Part shown: one piece after another, positions 38,066 to 46,597 of the stretch
How positions within the stretch are numbered: position 1 is the stretch's first letter
How the letters are laid out: each line of letters begins with the position of its first letter
Assembly: GCA_945876035.1 (NCBI GenBank)
Contig: CAMCMU010000005.1
Span: forward strand, 62,001-126,000
Source: Schlesneria paludicola DSM 18645
GTDB lineage: Bacteria > Planctomycetota > Planctomycetia > Planctomycetales > Planctomycetaceae
Direction: 5' to 3'
DNA length: 64,000 nt
Made by a program: the position numbers and the translations under genes
Notes under the pieces: model-generated
The model's database searches: none
What the model saw: only the letters and a program-made list of their open reading frames with translations
Told to the model about the DNA's origin: nothing

Positions 38066-38265
38066 ATCGCAGACTCCGGAAGAGCAACACAGTATGCTGC
38101 GTCCGAGGCCGAAAAAAATAACACCAAAAACTTGCAGTGTTGTTGTTTTGTTATTAACTTTTAGTCCCCGTCGGTGTCCTGTGGTGATGATCGGTACCGC
38201 TGGGAACATCCGCCGACCGATCGTGACACACGTGCTCAATGGAACGGAACCTTACCGAACGACCC

Positions 38266-39255
38266 ATGCTTGCAGACATTCAACAACTTAAGGATCGCGT
38301 TGCGGAGAAAGCCGACCTGATCCATCGGCTTAACGGCGAGATGAGCAAGGTGATTATTGGCCAAGAGCAAATGATTTCCCGTTTGCTCATTGGGCTATTG
38401 GCGGGTGGGCATGTCCTGCTGGAGGGTGTTCCAGGACTGGCCAAAACCACGGCGATTACTTCGTTGGCGCGCGCTTTGTCCGTCCGTTTTCAGCGGATTC
38501 AGTTCACGCCCGACCTGCTTCCCGCAGATCTCGTCGGGACGATGATCTATGTCCCATCCACAGGCTCCTTCACGACTCGCAAGGGACCGATCTTTGCCAA
38601 TCTCGTTTTGGCTGACGAAATCAACCGAGCACCCTCCAAAGTGCAATCGGCGTTGCTCGAAGCCATGCAGGAGCGTCAGGTCACCGTCGGTGACGAAACG
38701 TTTCCGCTCGAGAAGCCTTTCTTAGTTCTGGCCACACAGAATCCGATTGAGCAGGAGGGAACATATCCTCTCCCGGAAGCGCAGGTGGATCGGTTCATGC
38801 TCAAGGTCAAGATGACATATCCTAAGCCGGCCGAGGAACGCAAGATCTTGGACATGGCATTGGACGGAACCACGAGACCGATTCAGCCGGTCTTGACTGC
38901 GGAGGACATCTTCGCCATGCAAGATGTGGTCCGCATGATTTATATTGACGAGCAGGTGAAAGATTACATTGTGTCGATCATTCGGGCCACACGTGATCCG
39001 CGTTCGTTCAAACTGGACGGGCTAGCACCCTTGATCGAGTTCGGCGCCTCACCCCGTGCAACCATCTTTTTGGGGACCGGAGCCCGGGCATTGGCCTTCC
39101 TACAAGGCAGGGCTTATGTCACACCCCAAGACGTAAAAGACGTGGCCTATGATGTGCTTCGGCATCGAGTGATCCTGACCTACGAAGCAGAAGCAGAACA
39201 AAAAACCAGCGAAGACGTGATTCGCGAGATTCTCGCGGCCGTTCCTGTTCCGTAA
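38266..39255 (+). CDS. MoxR-family AAA+ ATPase
   Basis: The protein has 329 residues from the ATG at 38266; an ATG at 38239 would add nine. Walker A GVPGLAKTT, Walker B LVLADEINRAPSKVQSALLEAMQERQVT (MoxR signature), sensor 1 LATQNPIEQEGTYPLPEAQVDRF and a C-terminal lid domain are all present. MoxR ATPases act as chaperone-like machines that, with the following DUF58 and VWA proteins, assemble or activate periplasmic or membrane complexes and are linked to stress tolerance. It is the first gene of the operon; the next gene starts 11 bases after its stop. Confidence 0.95.
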   Translation: MLADIQQLKDRVAEKADLIHRLNGEMSKVIIGQEQMISRLLIGLLAGGHVLLEGVPGLAKTTAITSLARALSVRFQRIQFTPDLLPADLVGTMIYVPSTGSFTTRKGPIFANLVLADEINRAPSKVQSALLEAMQERQVTVGDETFPLEKPFLVLATQNPIEQEGTYPLPEAQVDRFMLKVKMTYPKPAEERKILDMALDGTTRPIQPVLTAEDIFAMQDVVRMIYIDEQVKDYIVSIIRATRDPRSFKLDGLAPLIEFGASPRATIFLGTGARALAFLQGRAYVTPQDVKDVAYDVLRHRVILTYEAEAEQKTSEDVIREILAAVPVP

Positions 39256-39266
39256 GGCAACCACCG

Positions 39267-40154
39267 ATGTCAGAACAGACCGTTGCCGAGATTCTCCGTA
39301 AGGTGCAGCGAATTCAAATCGTCGCTAACCGGTCGGTCAATGATCTACTGGCTGGGCAGTACCGTAGTGTGTTTCGCGGTCGTGGCATGGAATTTGACGA
39401 GGTCCGCGAGTACCAACCGGGAGATGAAATTCGGACGATTGACTGGAATGTCACCGCACGTGCTGGAGCACCGTTTGTCAAACGATTCAGCGAAGAACGA
39501 GAAATGACGGTCCTGTTTCTTTTGGACGTGTCCGCATCAGGGGCATTCGGTTCCGGGCGGCAGTCCAAACTGGACGTGATGGTCGAGATGGTCGCTCTGC
39601 TGATGTTTTCCGCGTTGAAGAACAACGACAAGGTCGGTTTGCTGCTATTTTCCAATGCGATTGAGCGTTATTACCCGCCGAGAAAGGGTCGCTCCAACGT
39701 CTTGCGATTGATTCGGGAAATGATCGCTATCCCGCCAGTTTCTCGAGAAACACAACTCGACACGGCCCTGCAGTTTCTGAATCGCGTTCAAAAGCGGCGT
39801 GCCGTGGTCTTCCTGATCAGCGACTTTCAGGCCGTCGCATCACGACAGGCGTTAGCCTTGACGCATCGTCGACATGACTTGGTTGCCATGACTGTCTCTG
39901 ACCCTCGCGAACGCGAACTTCCTAATGTCGGGTTCCTCAATCTGCGTGATGCTGAGACGGGTGAGATTGTGGAAGTGGACACCCGTCATCCCCGAGTTCG
40001 AGACCTCTTCCGAGAACAGACGACTCGTCGGGCCGAGCAACTGTCTTCACGGTTGCGGCGTACGGGAATCGACGAATTGAAGATCAGCACACAGGAACCG
40101 TACACCATCAGTCTCAAGCGATTCTTCGAGTCACGTGAAAAACGATTCCACTAG
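39267..40154 (+). CDS. DUF58 domain protein of the Bat operon
   Basis: The protein has 295 residues. It contains the DUF58 signature YQPGDEIRTIDWNVTARAG followed by FVKRFSEEREMTVLFLLDVSASG, a degenerate VWA-like fold with an Asp-x-Ser-x-Ser MIDAS-type motif. No membrane span is visible, so it should be cytoplasmic. DUF58 proteins nearly always follow MoxR genes and are thought to bind the ATPase. It lies 11 bases after moxR. Confidence 0.93.
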   Translation: MSEQTVAEILRKVQRIQIVANRSVNDLLAGQYRSVFRGRGMEFDEVREYQPGDEIRTIDWNVTARAGAPFVKRFSEEREMTVLFLLDVSASGAFGSGRQSKLDVMVEMVALLMFSALKNNDKVGLLLFSNAIERYYPPRKGRSNVLRLIREMIAIPPVSRETQLDTALQFLNRVQKRRAVVFLISDFQAVASRQALALTHRRHDLVAMTVSDPRERELPNVGFLNLRDAETGEIVEVDTRHPRVRDLFREQTTRRAEQLSSRLRRTGIDELKISTQEPYTISLKRFFESREKRFH

Positions 40155-40177
40155 CGAAACATTGAATCCACCAAACC

Positions 40178-41557
40178 ATGAATGATTCCAAGACCAAACC
40201 CATGCTGTCTCTGGGCGACCCGCCCGGAAAACGAGTTCTTCACGCCCAAAACCATTCGACCCGCTGGTTCTTTGTCCTGTTTCTTCTGCAACTCTTTACC
40301 GTGGTATCGTTCTTGGCGATTGGCAGCCACCGTAACCGTCCCACGGTTAGCGGGGCGGGACTCTTGGAGACCAACGCAATGCGCTCGACCGCAATAGCCT
40401 TGGAAGATCGCGGGTTAAAATCGGAAGCCGCCGGTGTGTGGCGTGATTATCTGCATCGCAACCCGGGAGCAACCGATCGAACTGAGGTGCTTTATCGAAT
40501 GGGCTGTCTGTCCATGGAGTCGAACGACTTTAGTCAAGCGGTCACGGCGTTCGTCGGAGCCGAACAGGGGATGACCAAGGATCACGAATTCAGCAAACCG
40601 GTGGGTCTCCGAATTATTGAATGCCTGAGACGCCTAGGGCAGTACGGGGAAGTGGGCCGCGAGTTGTCGCGACAGACCGAAACCAACGCTGATCGAAACC
40701 GACAGGGAAACGTACTGGCAACGTTTGCCGGCGAAACATTCACGGACACGGATCTCGATCAGACGATCGAAAGAACCGTCGATCAGATTCTCGTACGGCA
40801 GCCGCCGGGGAGTTCCCAAACAACTCGCGAACAACTGTTAAAGCACTACGAATCCCCCGGAGAACGACAGCGTCAGTTCCAGGAAATTCTCCAGCGAGAA
40901 CTCTTCAGCCGGCGGGCACGCGATCTGAAACTCGACCGAGAAGAATCGTTCGTTCGTTCGCAAGAATTCGTGGCGACCCAACTGCTGTCGCAAGAATTTC
41001 TTTCACGGGAACTGCGAACCATTCAGCCAACGGATGTCGATCTTGAATCGTATTACTCGACGCACCAAACCGATTATCGTCGCCCCGAATCAGCGACGCT
41101 GACTGTTCTTCCGATCGCTGAAAACCAGTCGGCCGAGGAACTGCAAAAACAGATTCTGTCGGCGGAAGAATTTCGACGACTTGCCAACGAAACCAACGGA
41201 AAAACGCCGACGGCTTCGACAACGATCGTTCGTCATCAAAGGCATTCGATGCTCGGTGACACCGAGCCGTTGTTTGATCTGATTGAAGGAGACTGGACGA
41301 AGACCCCTCTTGCAACCAACAACGGAAAGGTGTTCGTACTCGTCGAGTCCAAGACAGCCGAAGAGACGCGGCCCCTCCGCGAAGTCCGGTTCCAGGTCGA
41401 GGCAGATTATCGACAGCGTAAACAACAGGAACTGTTACAGCGACTCTTCGCTGAATTGATGGAACTCTACGACGTGAAGATACTCGCCATGCCCGCGGAA
41501 AAAACATCAGACGGCGAGTCCGCGTCCGGTCGCAGAGGTGTGGAGACGAATCCATGA
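40178..41557 (+). CDS. Membrane-anchored SurA/parvulin-like protein in the Bat operon
   Basis: The protein has 459 residues. A single membrane span lies at ~29-50 (WFFVLFLLQLFTVVSFLAIG). Residues ~70-180 contain TPR-like helices (AIALEDRGLKSEAAGVWRDYL). Residues ~190-310 resemble a SurA N-domain, and ~310-440 a parvulin (PpiC) domain: LESYYSTHQTDYRRPESATLTVLP, then HSMLGDTEPLFDLIEGDWTKTP and the usual REVRFQVEADYRQRK helix. If so it is a periplasmic peptidyl-prolyl isomerase or foldase. Such a protein is not a standard Bat operon member. Its stop overlaps the next start by 4 bases (ATGA). Similarity is judged by eye and the isomerase activity is inferred. Confidence 0.65.
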   Translation: MNDSKTKPMLSLGDPPGKRVLHAQNHSTRWFFVLFLLQLFTVVSFLAIGSHRNRPTVSGAGLLETNAMRSTAIALEDRGLKSEAAGVWRDYLHRNPGATDRTEVLYRMGCLSMESNDFSQAVTAFVGAEQGMTKDHEFSKPVGLRIIECLRRLGQYGEVGRELSRQTETNADRNRQGNVLATFAGETFTDTDLDQTIERTVDQILVRQPPGSSQTTREQLLKHYESPGERQRQFQEILQRELFSRRARDLKLDREESFVRSQEFVATQLLSQEFLSRELRTIQPTDVDLESYYSTHQTDYRRPESATLTVLPIAENQSAEELQKQILSAEEFRRLANETNGKTPTASTTIVRHQRHSMLGDTEPLFDLIEGDWTKTPLATNNGKVFVLVESKTAEETRPLREVRFQVEADYRQRKQQELLQRLFAELMELYDVKILAMPAEKTSDGESASGRRGVETNP

Positions 41558-42606
41558 GTTGGTTCGCCCGTTCCGCGACGACTGTTGCAGTTGTTTTTTT
41601 GACCATCGCTCCGATCATCGCTCTCGTTTCGGGATGCGGATTCCTGAGCAATGCGGGGAAAAAAACAGACGCAGCGGCGAAGGCCTCCGAAGACCTAGCC
41701 GATTCCGAAGCTGTGACATCGACGATCGAACGTGGCCCCGTTAAGGTGACTGTCGAGGTCTCACCCGCAAAGCCGCGGCTGTCCGATTTACCGCAACTGA
41801 GACTCACGATTCGCGCCGAGAAGGGGGTTCGCATTGACAAGCCACCGTTCGGGCAGGCGTTCGGTGAGTTTCTCATTCGTGATTTTCACGAACCGCTTTC
41901 ATCCGTTGACGGCAATCTCGAGATCACTCGCCAGGTCTATGTGCTGGAACCGACTCAGTCCGGAAAGTTGACGATTGCACCGATCGTCGTGACCTTTAAC
42001 GACGATCGACCCCAAGGGGATCACCGGCAACATTCAATCGAAACCGACGCGATCACGGTGGACGTCAGTACGGTACTGGACTCGGATGCTCCGTCGCTGG
42101 CCAACCTGCGACCAAATTCCGAGCCGGTCGAGTTACCGTCTCCGAGCAATCTGTTTTGGGGGTGGCTCGTTGGATCCACGCTGGCGACCGCCACCGGCGC
42201 GTGGATCTTTTGGCGGATCCGACATCGATCCGGGATGCGAGAAGCGGAGCTGACCGCGCAGGAACTGGCCTGGCTGGAATTGGAGCAACTCGTCTGCGCA
42301 GATCTTTCTCGGACCGACATTAAACGTTTTTATGTCGAGTTGACCGGAGTGGTGCGTCGTTACATTGAGCGTTCCACCGGCATTCACGCACCGGAACAGA
42401 CGACCGAAGAATTCTTACATGAAATTGCCAGCAACAACCACTATGCCGATGCAGAGCAACAGCGATTACGAGACTTTCTTCAGTCAGCGGATCTAGTGAA
42501 GTTTGCCGGATATCAGCCGTTGGACTCCGACATTGAAGGCAGTTTCGAGCGAGCCAAACGCTTCATTGGTCTCCAATCGACAGTCCCGCAGGAGACCGCT
42601 GCGTGA
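41554..42606 (+). CDS. DUF4381-like lipoprotein of the Bat operon
   Basis: The protein has 350 residues. A lipoprotein signal peptide ends at Cys28 (ALVSGC). Residues ~50-165 form a BatD-like Ig-type beta domain (VKVTVEVSPAKPRLSDLPQL, VYVLEPTQSGKLTIAPIVVTF). A membrane span lies at ~195-215 (FWGWLVGSTLATATGAWIFW). The cytoplasmic C-terminal part, with LEQLVCADLSRTDIKRFYVELTG and RYIERSTGIHAPEQTTEEFL, matches the DUF4381 tail found between DUF58 and BatA genes. The start overlaps the previous stop, and its stop overlaps the BatA GTG, so translation is coupled through the operon. Confidence 0.8.
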   Translation: MSWFARSATTVAVVFLTIAPIIALVSGCGFLSNAGKKTDAAAKASEDLADSEAVTSTIERGPVKVTVEVSPAKPRLSDLPQLRLTIRAEKGVRIDKPPFGQAFGEFLIRDFHEPLSSVDGNLEITRQVYVLEPTQSGKLTIAPIVVTFNDDRPQGDHRQHSIETDAITVDVSTVLDSDAPSLANLRPNSEPVELPSPSNLFWGWLVGSTLATATGAWIFWRIRHRSGMREAELTAQELAWLELEQLVCADLSRTDIKRFYVELTGVVRRYIERSTGIHAPEQTTEEFLHEIASNNHYADAEQQRLRDFLQSADLVKFAGYQPLDSDIEGSFERAKRFIGLQSTVPQETAA

Positions 42607-43673
42607 ACGGTTTGCGATTTCAAGATCCACTCTGGCTGCTTCTGTTGATTCCCGTCGTTGGCTTGGGATTACTGGCAGTGCGACGTCAGCGACGCATTGC
42701 GGTACTGTACTCAAATGTCGAATTGCTTCGCGGTTTGCCGGTCACACTGGCGCAACGAGTCCGGCGCGTTCTGCCTTGGATCCGAATTTTCGGAATGGCG
42801 CTGATCGTCGTCGCTCTCGCTCGTCCTCAACGCGGGCGTGCCGAATTTCGCATCCGCGCCGAGGGCATTTCTATTGAAATGTGCATCGATCGATCGGGTT
42901 CGATGCAGGCACTCGATTTCCCGGTGGACGGCAGAAGAGTCAATCGCTTGGAGGCCGTGAAGCACGTTTTTCGCGAATTTGTGACCGGGGCACGTGGCTT
43001 TCGAGGGCGGCCTGATGACATGATTGGACTTGTCGTGTTCGGAGGATTCGCCGATGCCAAATGTCCGCTGACGCTGGATCATGGCACCTTGATTCAGGTG
43101 CTAGAGACGGTCAAGATTCCCGAACCAATCACGGATGGCCAAGGCCGTGTGATCAATGAGCGGTTGCTCCAGGAAGAGCAGGCCACTGCGATCGGAGATG
43201 CCGTCGCCGTCGCTGTCGATCGCCTGAAAGACGCCAAGTCAAAGAGTAAAATCATCGTCCTTCTGTCCGATGGCGAAAATACCGCTGGGGTCATCACACC
43301 GACGGAGGCGGCGGAGACCGCTGCCGAGTTCGGCATTCGCATCTATTCCATCGGAGTTGGGTCGACGGGGACCGCTCCGTTTCCGACTGTCGATCTGTTT
43401 GGTCGAGAAGTCCTGCAGGCTCGGCCTGTGCGCCTCGATGAAGCGGCGTTGACAGAACTCGCACAGAAGACCAACGGCCGGTACTTTAACGCTCAGAACA
43501 CCGAAGCCCTTCAGCAAGTCTATTCCGAGATTGACCGTCTGGAGAAAACTGAGACGGAAGGACGGCTTTACACGGAATATCGTGAGATCTTTCAGATGCT
43601 GATGCTTCTCGGATTGATCTGTCTCTGTCTGGAAATCGTCCTGACATCAACTCGCTTTCGGTCGCTTCCCTAG
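42603..43673 (+). CDS. batA: VWA-domain membrane protein BatA
   Basis: The protein has 356 residues, starting at a GTG that overlaps the previous stop. Two N-terminal membrane segments (~10-25 and ~60-76) and one at the C-terminus (~330-352) frame a von Willebrand A domain. The metal-binding MIDAS is complete: Asp96-x-Ser98-x-Ser100 in CIDRSGSMQ, a later Thr and the Asp in LLSDGENTAG. It binds a divalent cation and partner proteins in the periplasm. Together with BatB, BatC and BatD it forms the aerotolerance-type complex first described in Bacteroides and Leptospira, where it aids oxidative-stress survival. Confidence 0.92.
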   Translation: MNGLRFQDPLWLLLLIPVVGLGLLAVRRQRRIAVLYSNVELLRGLPVTLAQRVRRVLPWIRIFGMALIVVALARPQRGRAEFRIRAEGISIEMCIDRSGSMQALDFPVDGRRVNRLEAVKHVFREFVTGARGFRGRPDDMIGLVVFGGFADAKCPLTLDHGTLIQVLETVKIPEPITDGQGRVINERLLQEEQATAIGDAVAVAVDRLKDAKSKSKIIVLLSDGENTAGVITPTEAAETAAEFGIRIYSIGVGSTGTAPFPTVDLFGREVLQARPVRLDEAALTELAQKTNGRYFNAQNTEALQQVYSEIDRLEKTETEGRLYTEYREIFQMLMLLGLICLCLEIVLTSTRFRSLP

Positions 43674-43689
43674 GAGTGAACTCAAGACA

Positions 43690-44718
43690 ATGATCTGGGA
43701 AACACCGGCATTACTGTTCGCCTTCTGGCTTGTTCCTGTCCTAGGTGGGCTGGTCGTCTTTGCTCATCATCGGCGTCGCGCGACGGCCCTGTTGTTTGCA
43801 GATCCCCAGATGATTGACAGGTTATTCCCCGTATTGCAGACTTCCCGAATGGGGTTGAAGACGGTCCTGCTGATGGGGGCCTTGGCCTGCCTGATCGTCG
43901 CGGCGGCTCGACCCCGATATGGTGTGTTTTTCGAAGACGTGACATCCCGCAGCGCGGATCTCTTTGTCCTACTCGATGTCTCTCGGTCGATGCTGGCCGA
44001 AGACGTGGCACCCAATCGACTCGAAAGAGCCAAGTCCGACATTCGTGATCTACTGCAGAAGCTCGCAGGAGACCGAGTCGGTTTGATTGCGTTTGCCGGC
44101 GCGCCTGTGGTGCTGGTGCCTCTGACAACCGACCACGGTTTCTTTCAAACAGTCCTTGCGGATGTCGGCCCCGGAAGCGCACCTCGGGGAGGCAGCCTGA
44201 TTGGAGATGCCATTCGCAAAGCGATGGAACAAATGCAGGAAAGACAAGACCACGATCAGGCCATCGTGTTAATTACGGACGGCGAAGACCAAGATTCGTT
44301 TCCGATCGAAGCTGCAAAGCAGGCGGCGGAACGTCATATTCGAATTATTAGCGTTGGCCTCGGTGATGTCGGTGAAGGTGCCCGAATTCCGCAGCGTAAG
44401 GAGGACGGCAGTTTGAGTTTTGTGCAACATGATGGCCAAGAAGTGTGGTCAAAAATGGATCAACGGACTCTCCAAGAAATTGCGTTGGCGACGTCGGGGG
44501 CCTACGTGCCAGCCCAGACGCGCGCCTATGATTTGGGGCAGATCTATGATGAGCACCTCGTGAAGATGACCCGAGGGGAAATACGATCCGAGAAACGCAA
44601 ACGCTTCCGTGAGCAGTTTCAATTGTTTGGAGGCATCGGCCTGACACTGTTGTTGCTCGAAATGATGATCTCGGAATATCGCACCGCGACGACTTCAAGA
44701 GCGGAGGCCATCCCGTGA
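43690..44718 (+). CDS. batB: VWA-domain membrane protein BatB
   Basis: The protein has 342 residues. It has the same layout as BatA: membrane segments at ~8-25 and ~57-73, a VWA domain with MIDAS Asp96-x-Ser98-x-Ser100 (LLDVSRSML), ITDGEDQDS, and a C-terminal span (~312-328). It lies 16 bases after batA; the sequence GGAG ahead of the ATG can serve as ribosome-binding site. BatA and BatB are paralogues that usually occur side by side. The stop overlaps the GTG of the next gene. Confidence 0.92.
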   Translation: MIWETPALLFAFWLVPVLGGLVVFAHHRRRATALLFADPQMIDRLFPVLQTSRMGLKTVLLMGALACLIVAAARPRYGVFFEDVTSRSADLFVLLDVSRSMLAEDVAPNRLERAKSDIRDLLQKLAGDRVGLIAFAGAPVVLVPLTTDHGFFQTVLADVGPGSAPRGGSLIGDAIRKAMEQMQERQDHDQAIVLITDGEDQDSFPIEAAKQAAERHIRIISVGLGDVGEGARIPQRKEDGSLSFVQHDGQEVWSKMDQRTLQEIALATSGAYVPAQTRAYDLGQIYDEHLVKMTRGEIRSEKRKRFREQFQLFGGIGLTLLLLEMMISEYRTATTSRAEAIP

Positions 44719-46592
44719 AGCACTGCAAACAATCCGTCGACTTTGGAGGCATCACGAGACTCGGGCCTCTTCGCATCCCTCGTGGCTTTCCAGACCCCGT
44801 CGTAATGTTGATGCTGGTGACGGCCGGCGTTTCATTGGGATTTGGTCCGTCATCGATGGCCATCACAAAAGTCCGCGAGGGGATTCGGCACTACAAACTG
44901 GGTGCCTACGATGCCGCAGGAAAGTCGTTCGCAGAAGCGGATGTGGCGGCTCCGGAGAATCACGTGATTGCTTTCGACCGTGCTTGTGTTCTCGCCGCTG
45001 CGGATGATGTCGAGAAAGCTCGGGATTTATTCCGTCAGGCATCACTCTCACGCGATTCGGCACTGACGGCGAAGGCCCATTACAATTTGGGTAGTCTTGC
45101 GGCCAAGCAGGGGCGTGCAACGCTCAGTCCAGATCCCCTCGCAGCCAACACAGAACAACGGCAGCAGGGGGTTGCCCAGTTGCTCACGGCGGTCGGTCAC
45201 TATCGCGACTGTCTGAAGATCGATTCGAATCACACAGATGCCAGGTACAACTTGGAGTTGATTCGACAGTTCATCAAATGGATCCAGTCACAATGGGAAC
45301 AACGCGACCGGGAGAAGACACGCCAGGAGACGGGAGTGCTCGAGTTCCTCGCCATGATTGAACAGCGACAGGCGGCACTTCGGTCGGTCACCAGAGTCCT
45401 GTCGGTTGAGCAGGATTCGCCGCAACGGCGTCAGGCGGTCCGGGACACACAGGAGTCTCAGAAGCGTCTCGAGGAAGAGATTCCGGTACTTCAAGAAAAA
45501 CTGCGTCAACAACTTCAAGCACCTCAACAGCAAACATCGGCGGCCGATAAAACCGCCATGGAACAGGCTCATGAATTGTTAACCGGCTTCACCAACGAGG
45601 CTGGTGCGCGAATGCTCAAAGCGGCGGCCGAAATTGACGCCGGACGATTGCTAGACGCTGAAAATCCACAGGGGGATGTTCTGAACGCGTTGAACCAAGT
45701 GTTCATGGCCCTCTCACCTTTTACGGGTCTCCTACAGCGATCCTTGGCTGAGCAGGAGTCACTTGTTCAAGCGTCTGAATCATGGATTGGGTCCGAGGAG
45801 ACTGAACCGGTGGGTGAATCAGACGACGCCGTGTTCTCCAAGAATCAGCAGGCTCGTGATGCCACACGACAGGATCACGCACCGCCTCCGAACCCTGAAC
45901 CCGCCGACACAACCGTATCTTCGCTCGATTTCGTGGACGTTGCCTGGCGACAATCTCGCGTGACTGACTGGAGTCAGATCCTGATTTTGAAGGCTCGCGC
46001 CGAGTTGGATCAGTTAAATTCTCAAGCGGCCAGCCCTCCCATCGGGGAACTAACGCCCGTCACTCCGGACACTCAACCACTAGATCCAGCGGTTAGGAAT
46101 TCGAGTGCCGAGGCCACATCCGCCGCCGACCCCGCGGCTCAGCGTGAGGCCATGAAAACGGCCTATCAAAAAGCGCTGGAACTGGGACCCATCGTGGTCC
46201 AGCATTCGGAATCGGCAACAAACCACCTGAGAAACAAAAACAGTCCTTTGTCACTTCCCGATCAACAGGAATGTTTGCGACTTCTCAAGGACATTGCCGA
46301 ATCGCTGCCTCGTCAGGAACAATCTCCACCGGATCCCCAAAAGCCAAATCCGGACGGAAAGGATCCGGGTGACAAATCGCAGAACACGCCAGGTGATCCT
46401 CCCCCTCGCCAAGACAATCAACAACAGGAAAATCCATCTTCCGCAGAGAAGCCGCAGGACGGTCAGTCGGCAAAGGAGCGGGCGATTTCTGTTCTCCGTC
46501 GGGCACGAGAACGAGAACGGAAACATCGCGAGTTACAAAAACAGCTGGACCAAATGGTCGGTGGCCGCGTTCAAGTGGATCGAGACTGGTAG
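44715..46592 (+). CDS. batC: BatC-like TPR protein
   Basis: The protein has 625 residues from a GTG overlapping the batB stop. A hydrophobic leader lies at ~25-50 (VVMLMLVTAGVSLGFG). Residues ~55-180 hold TPR motifs typical of BatC (HYKLGAYDAAGKSFAEADV, AKAHYNLGSLAAKQGR). The rest is long, Gln/Pro/Glu-rich and low complexity, including coiled-coil-like stretches (~215-280), and ends with charged ARERERKHRELQKQLD. It is over twice the length of simple BatC proteins. It probably scaffolds the VWA proteins in the periplasm. The next gene begins 5 bases after its stop. Confidence 0.85.
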   Translation: MKHCKQSVDFGGITRLGPLRIPRGFPDPVVMLMLVTAGVSLGFGPSSMAITKVREGIRHYKLGAYDAAGKSFAEADVAAPENHVIAFDRACVLAAADDVEKARDLFRQASLSRDSALTAKAHYNLGSLAAKQGRATLSPDPLAANTEQRQQGVAQLLTAVGHYRDCLKIDSNHTDARYNLELIRQFIKWIQSQWEQRDREKTRQETGVLEFLAMIEQRQAALRSVTRVLSVEQDSPQRRQAVRDTQESQKRLEEEIPVLQEKLRQQLQAPQQQTSAADKTAMEQAHELLTGFTNEAGARMLKAAAEIDAGRLLDAENPQGDVLNALNQVFMALSPFTGLLQRSLAEQESLVQASESWIGSEETEPVGESDDAVFSKNQQARDATRQDHAPPPNPEPADTTVSSLDFVDVAWRQSRVTDWSQILILKARAELDQLNSQAASPPIGELTPVTPDTQPLDPAVRNSSAEATSAADPAAQREAMKTAYQKALELGPIVVQHSESATNHLRNKNSPLSLPDQQECLRLLKDIAESLPRQEQSPPDPQKPNPDGKDPGDKSQNTPGDPPPRQDNQQQENPSSAEKPQDGQSAKERAISVLRRARERERKHRELQKQLDQMVGGRVQVDRDW

Positions 46593-46597
46593 AAAAC

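Noticed and set aside
37550-38239. 229-codon open frame on the minus strand upstream of moxR
   Set aside because: Composition is unlike a normal protein, no family is recognised, and the region carries operator-like repeats; it is more likely non-coding DNA.
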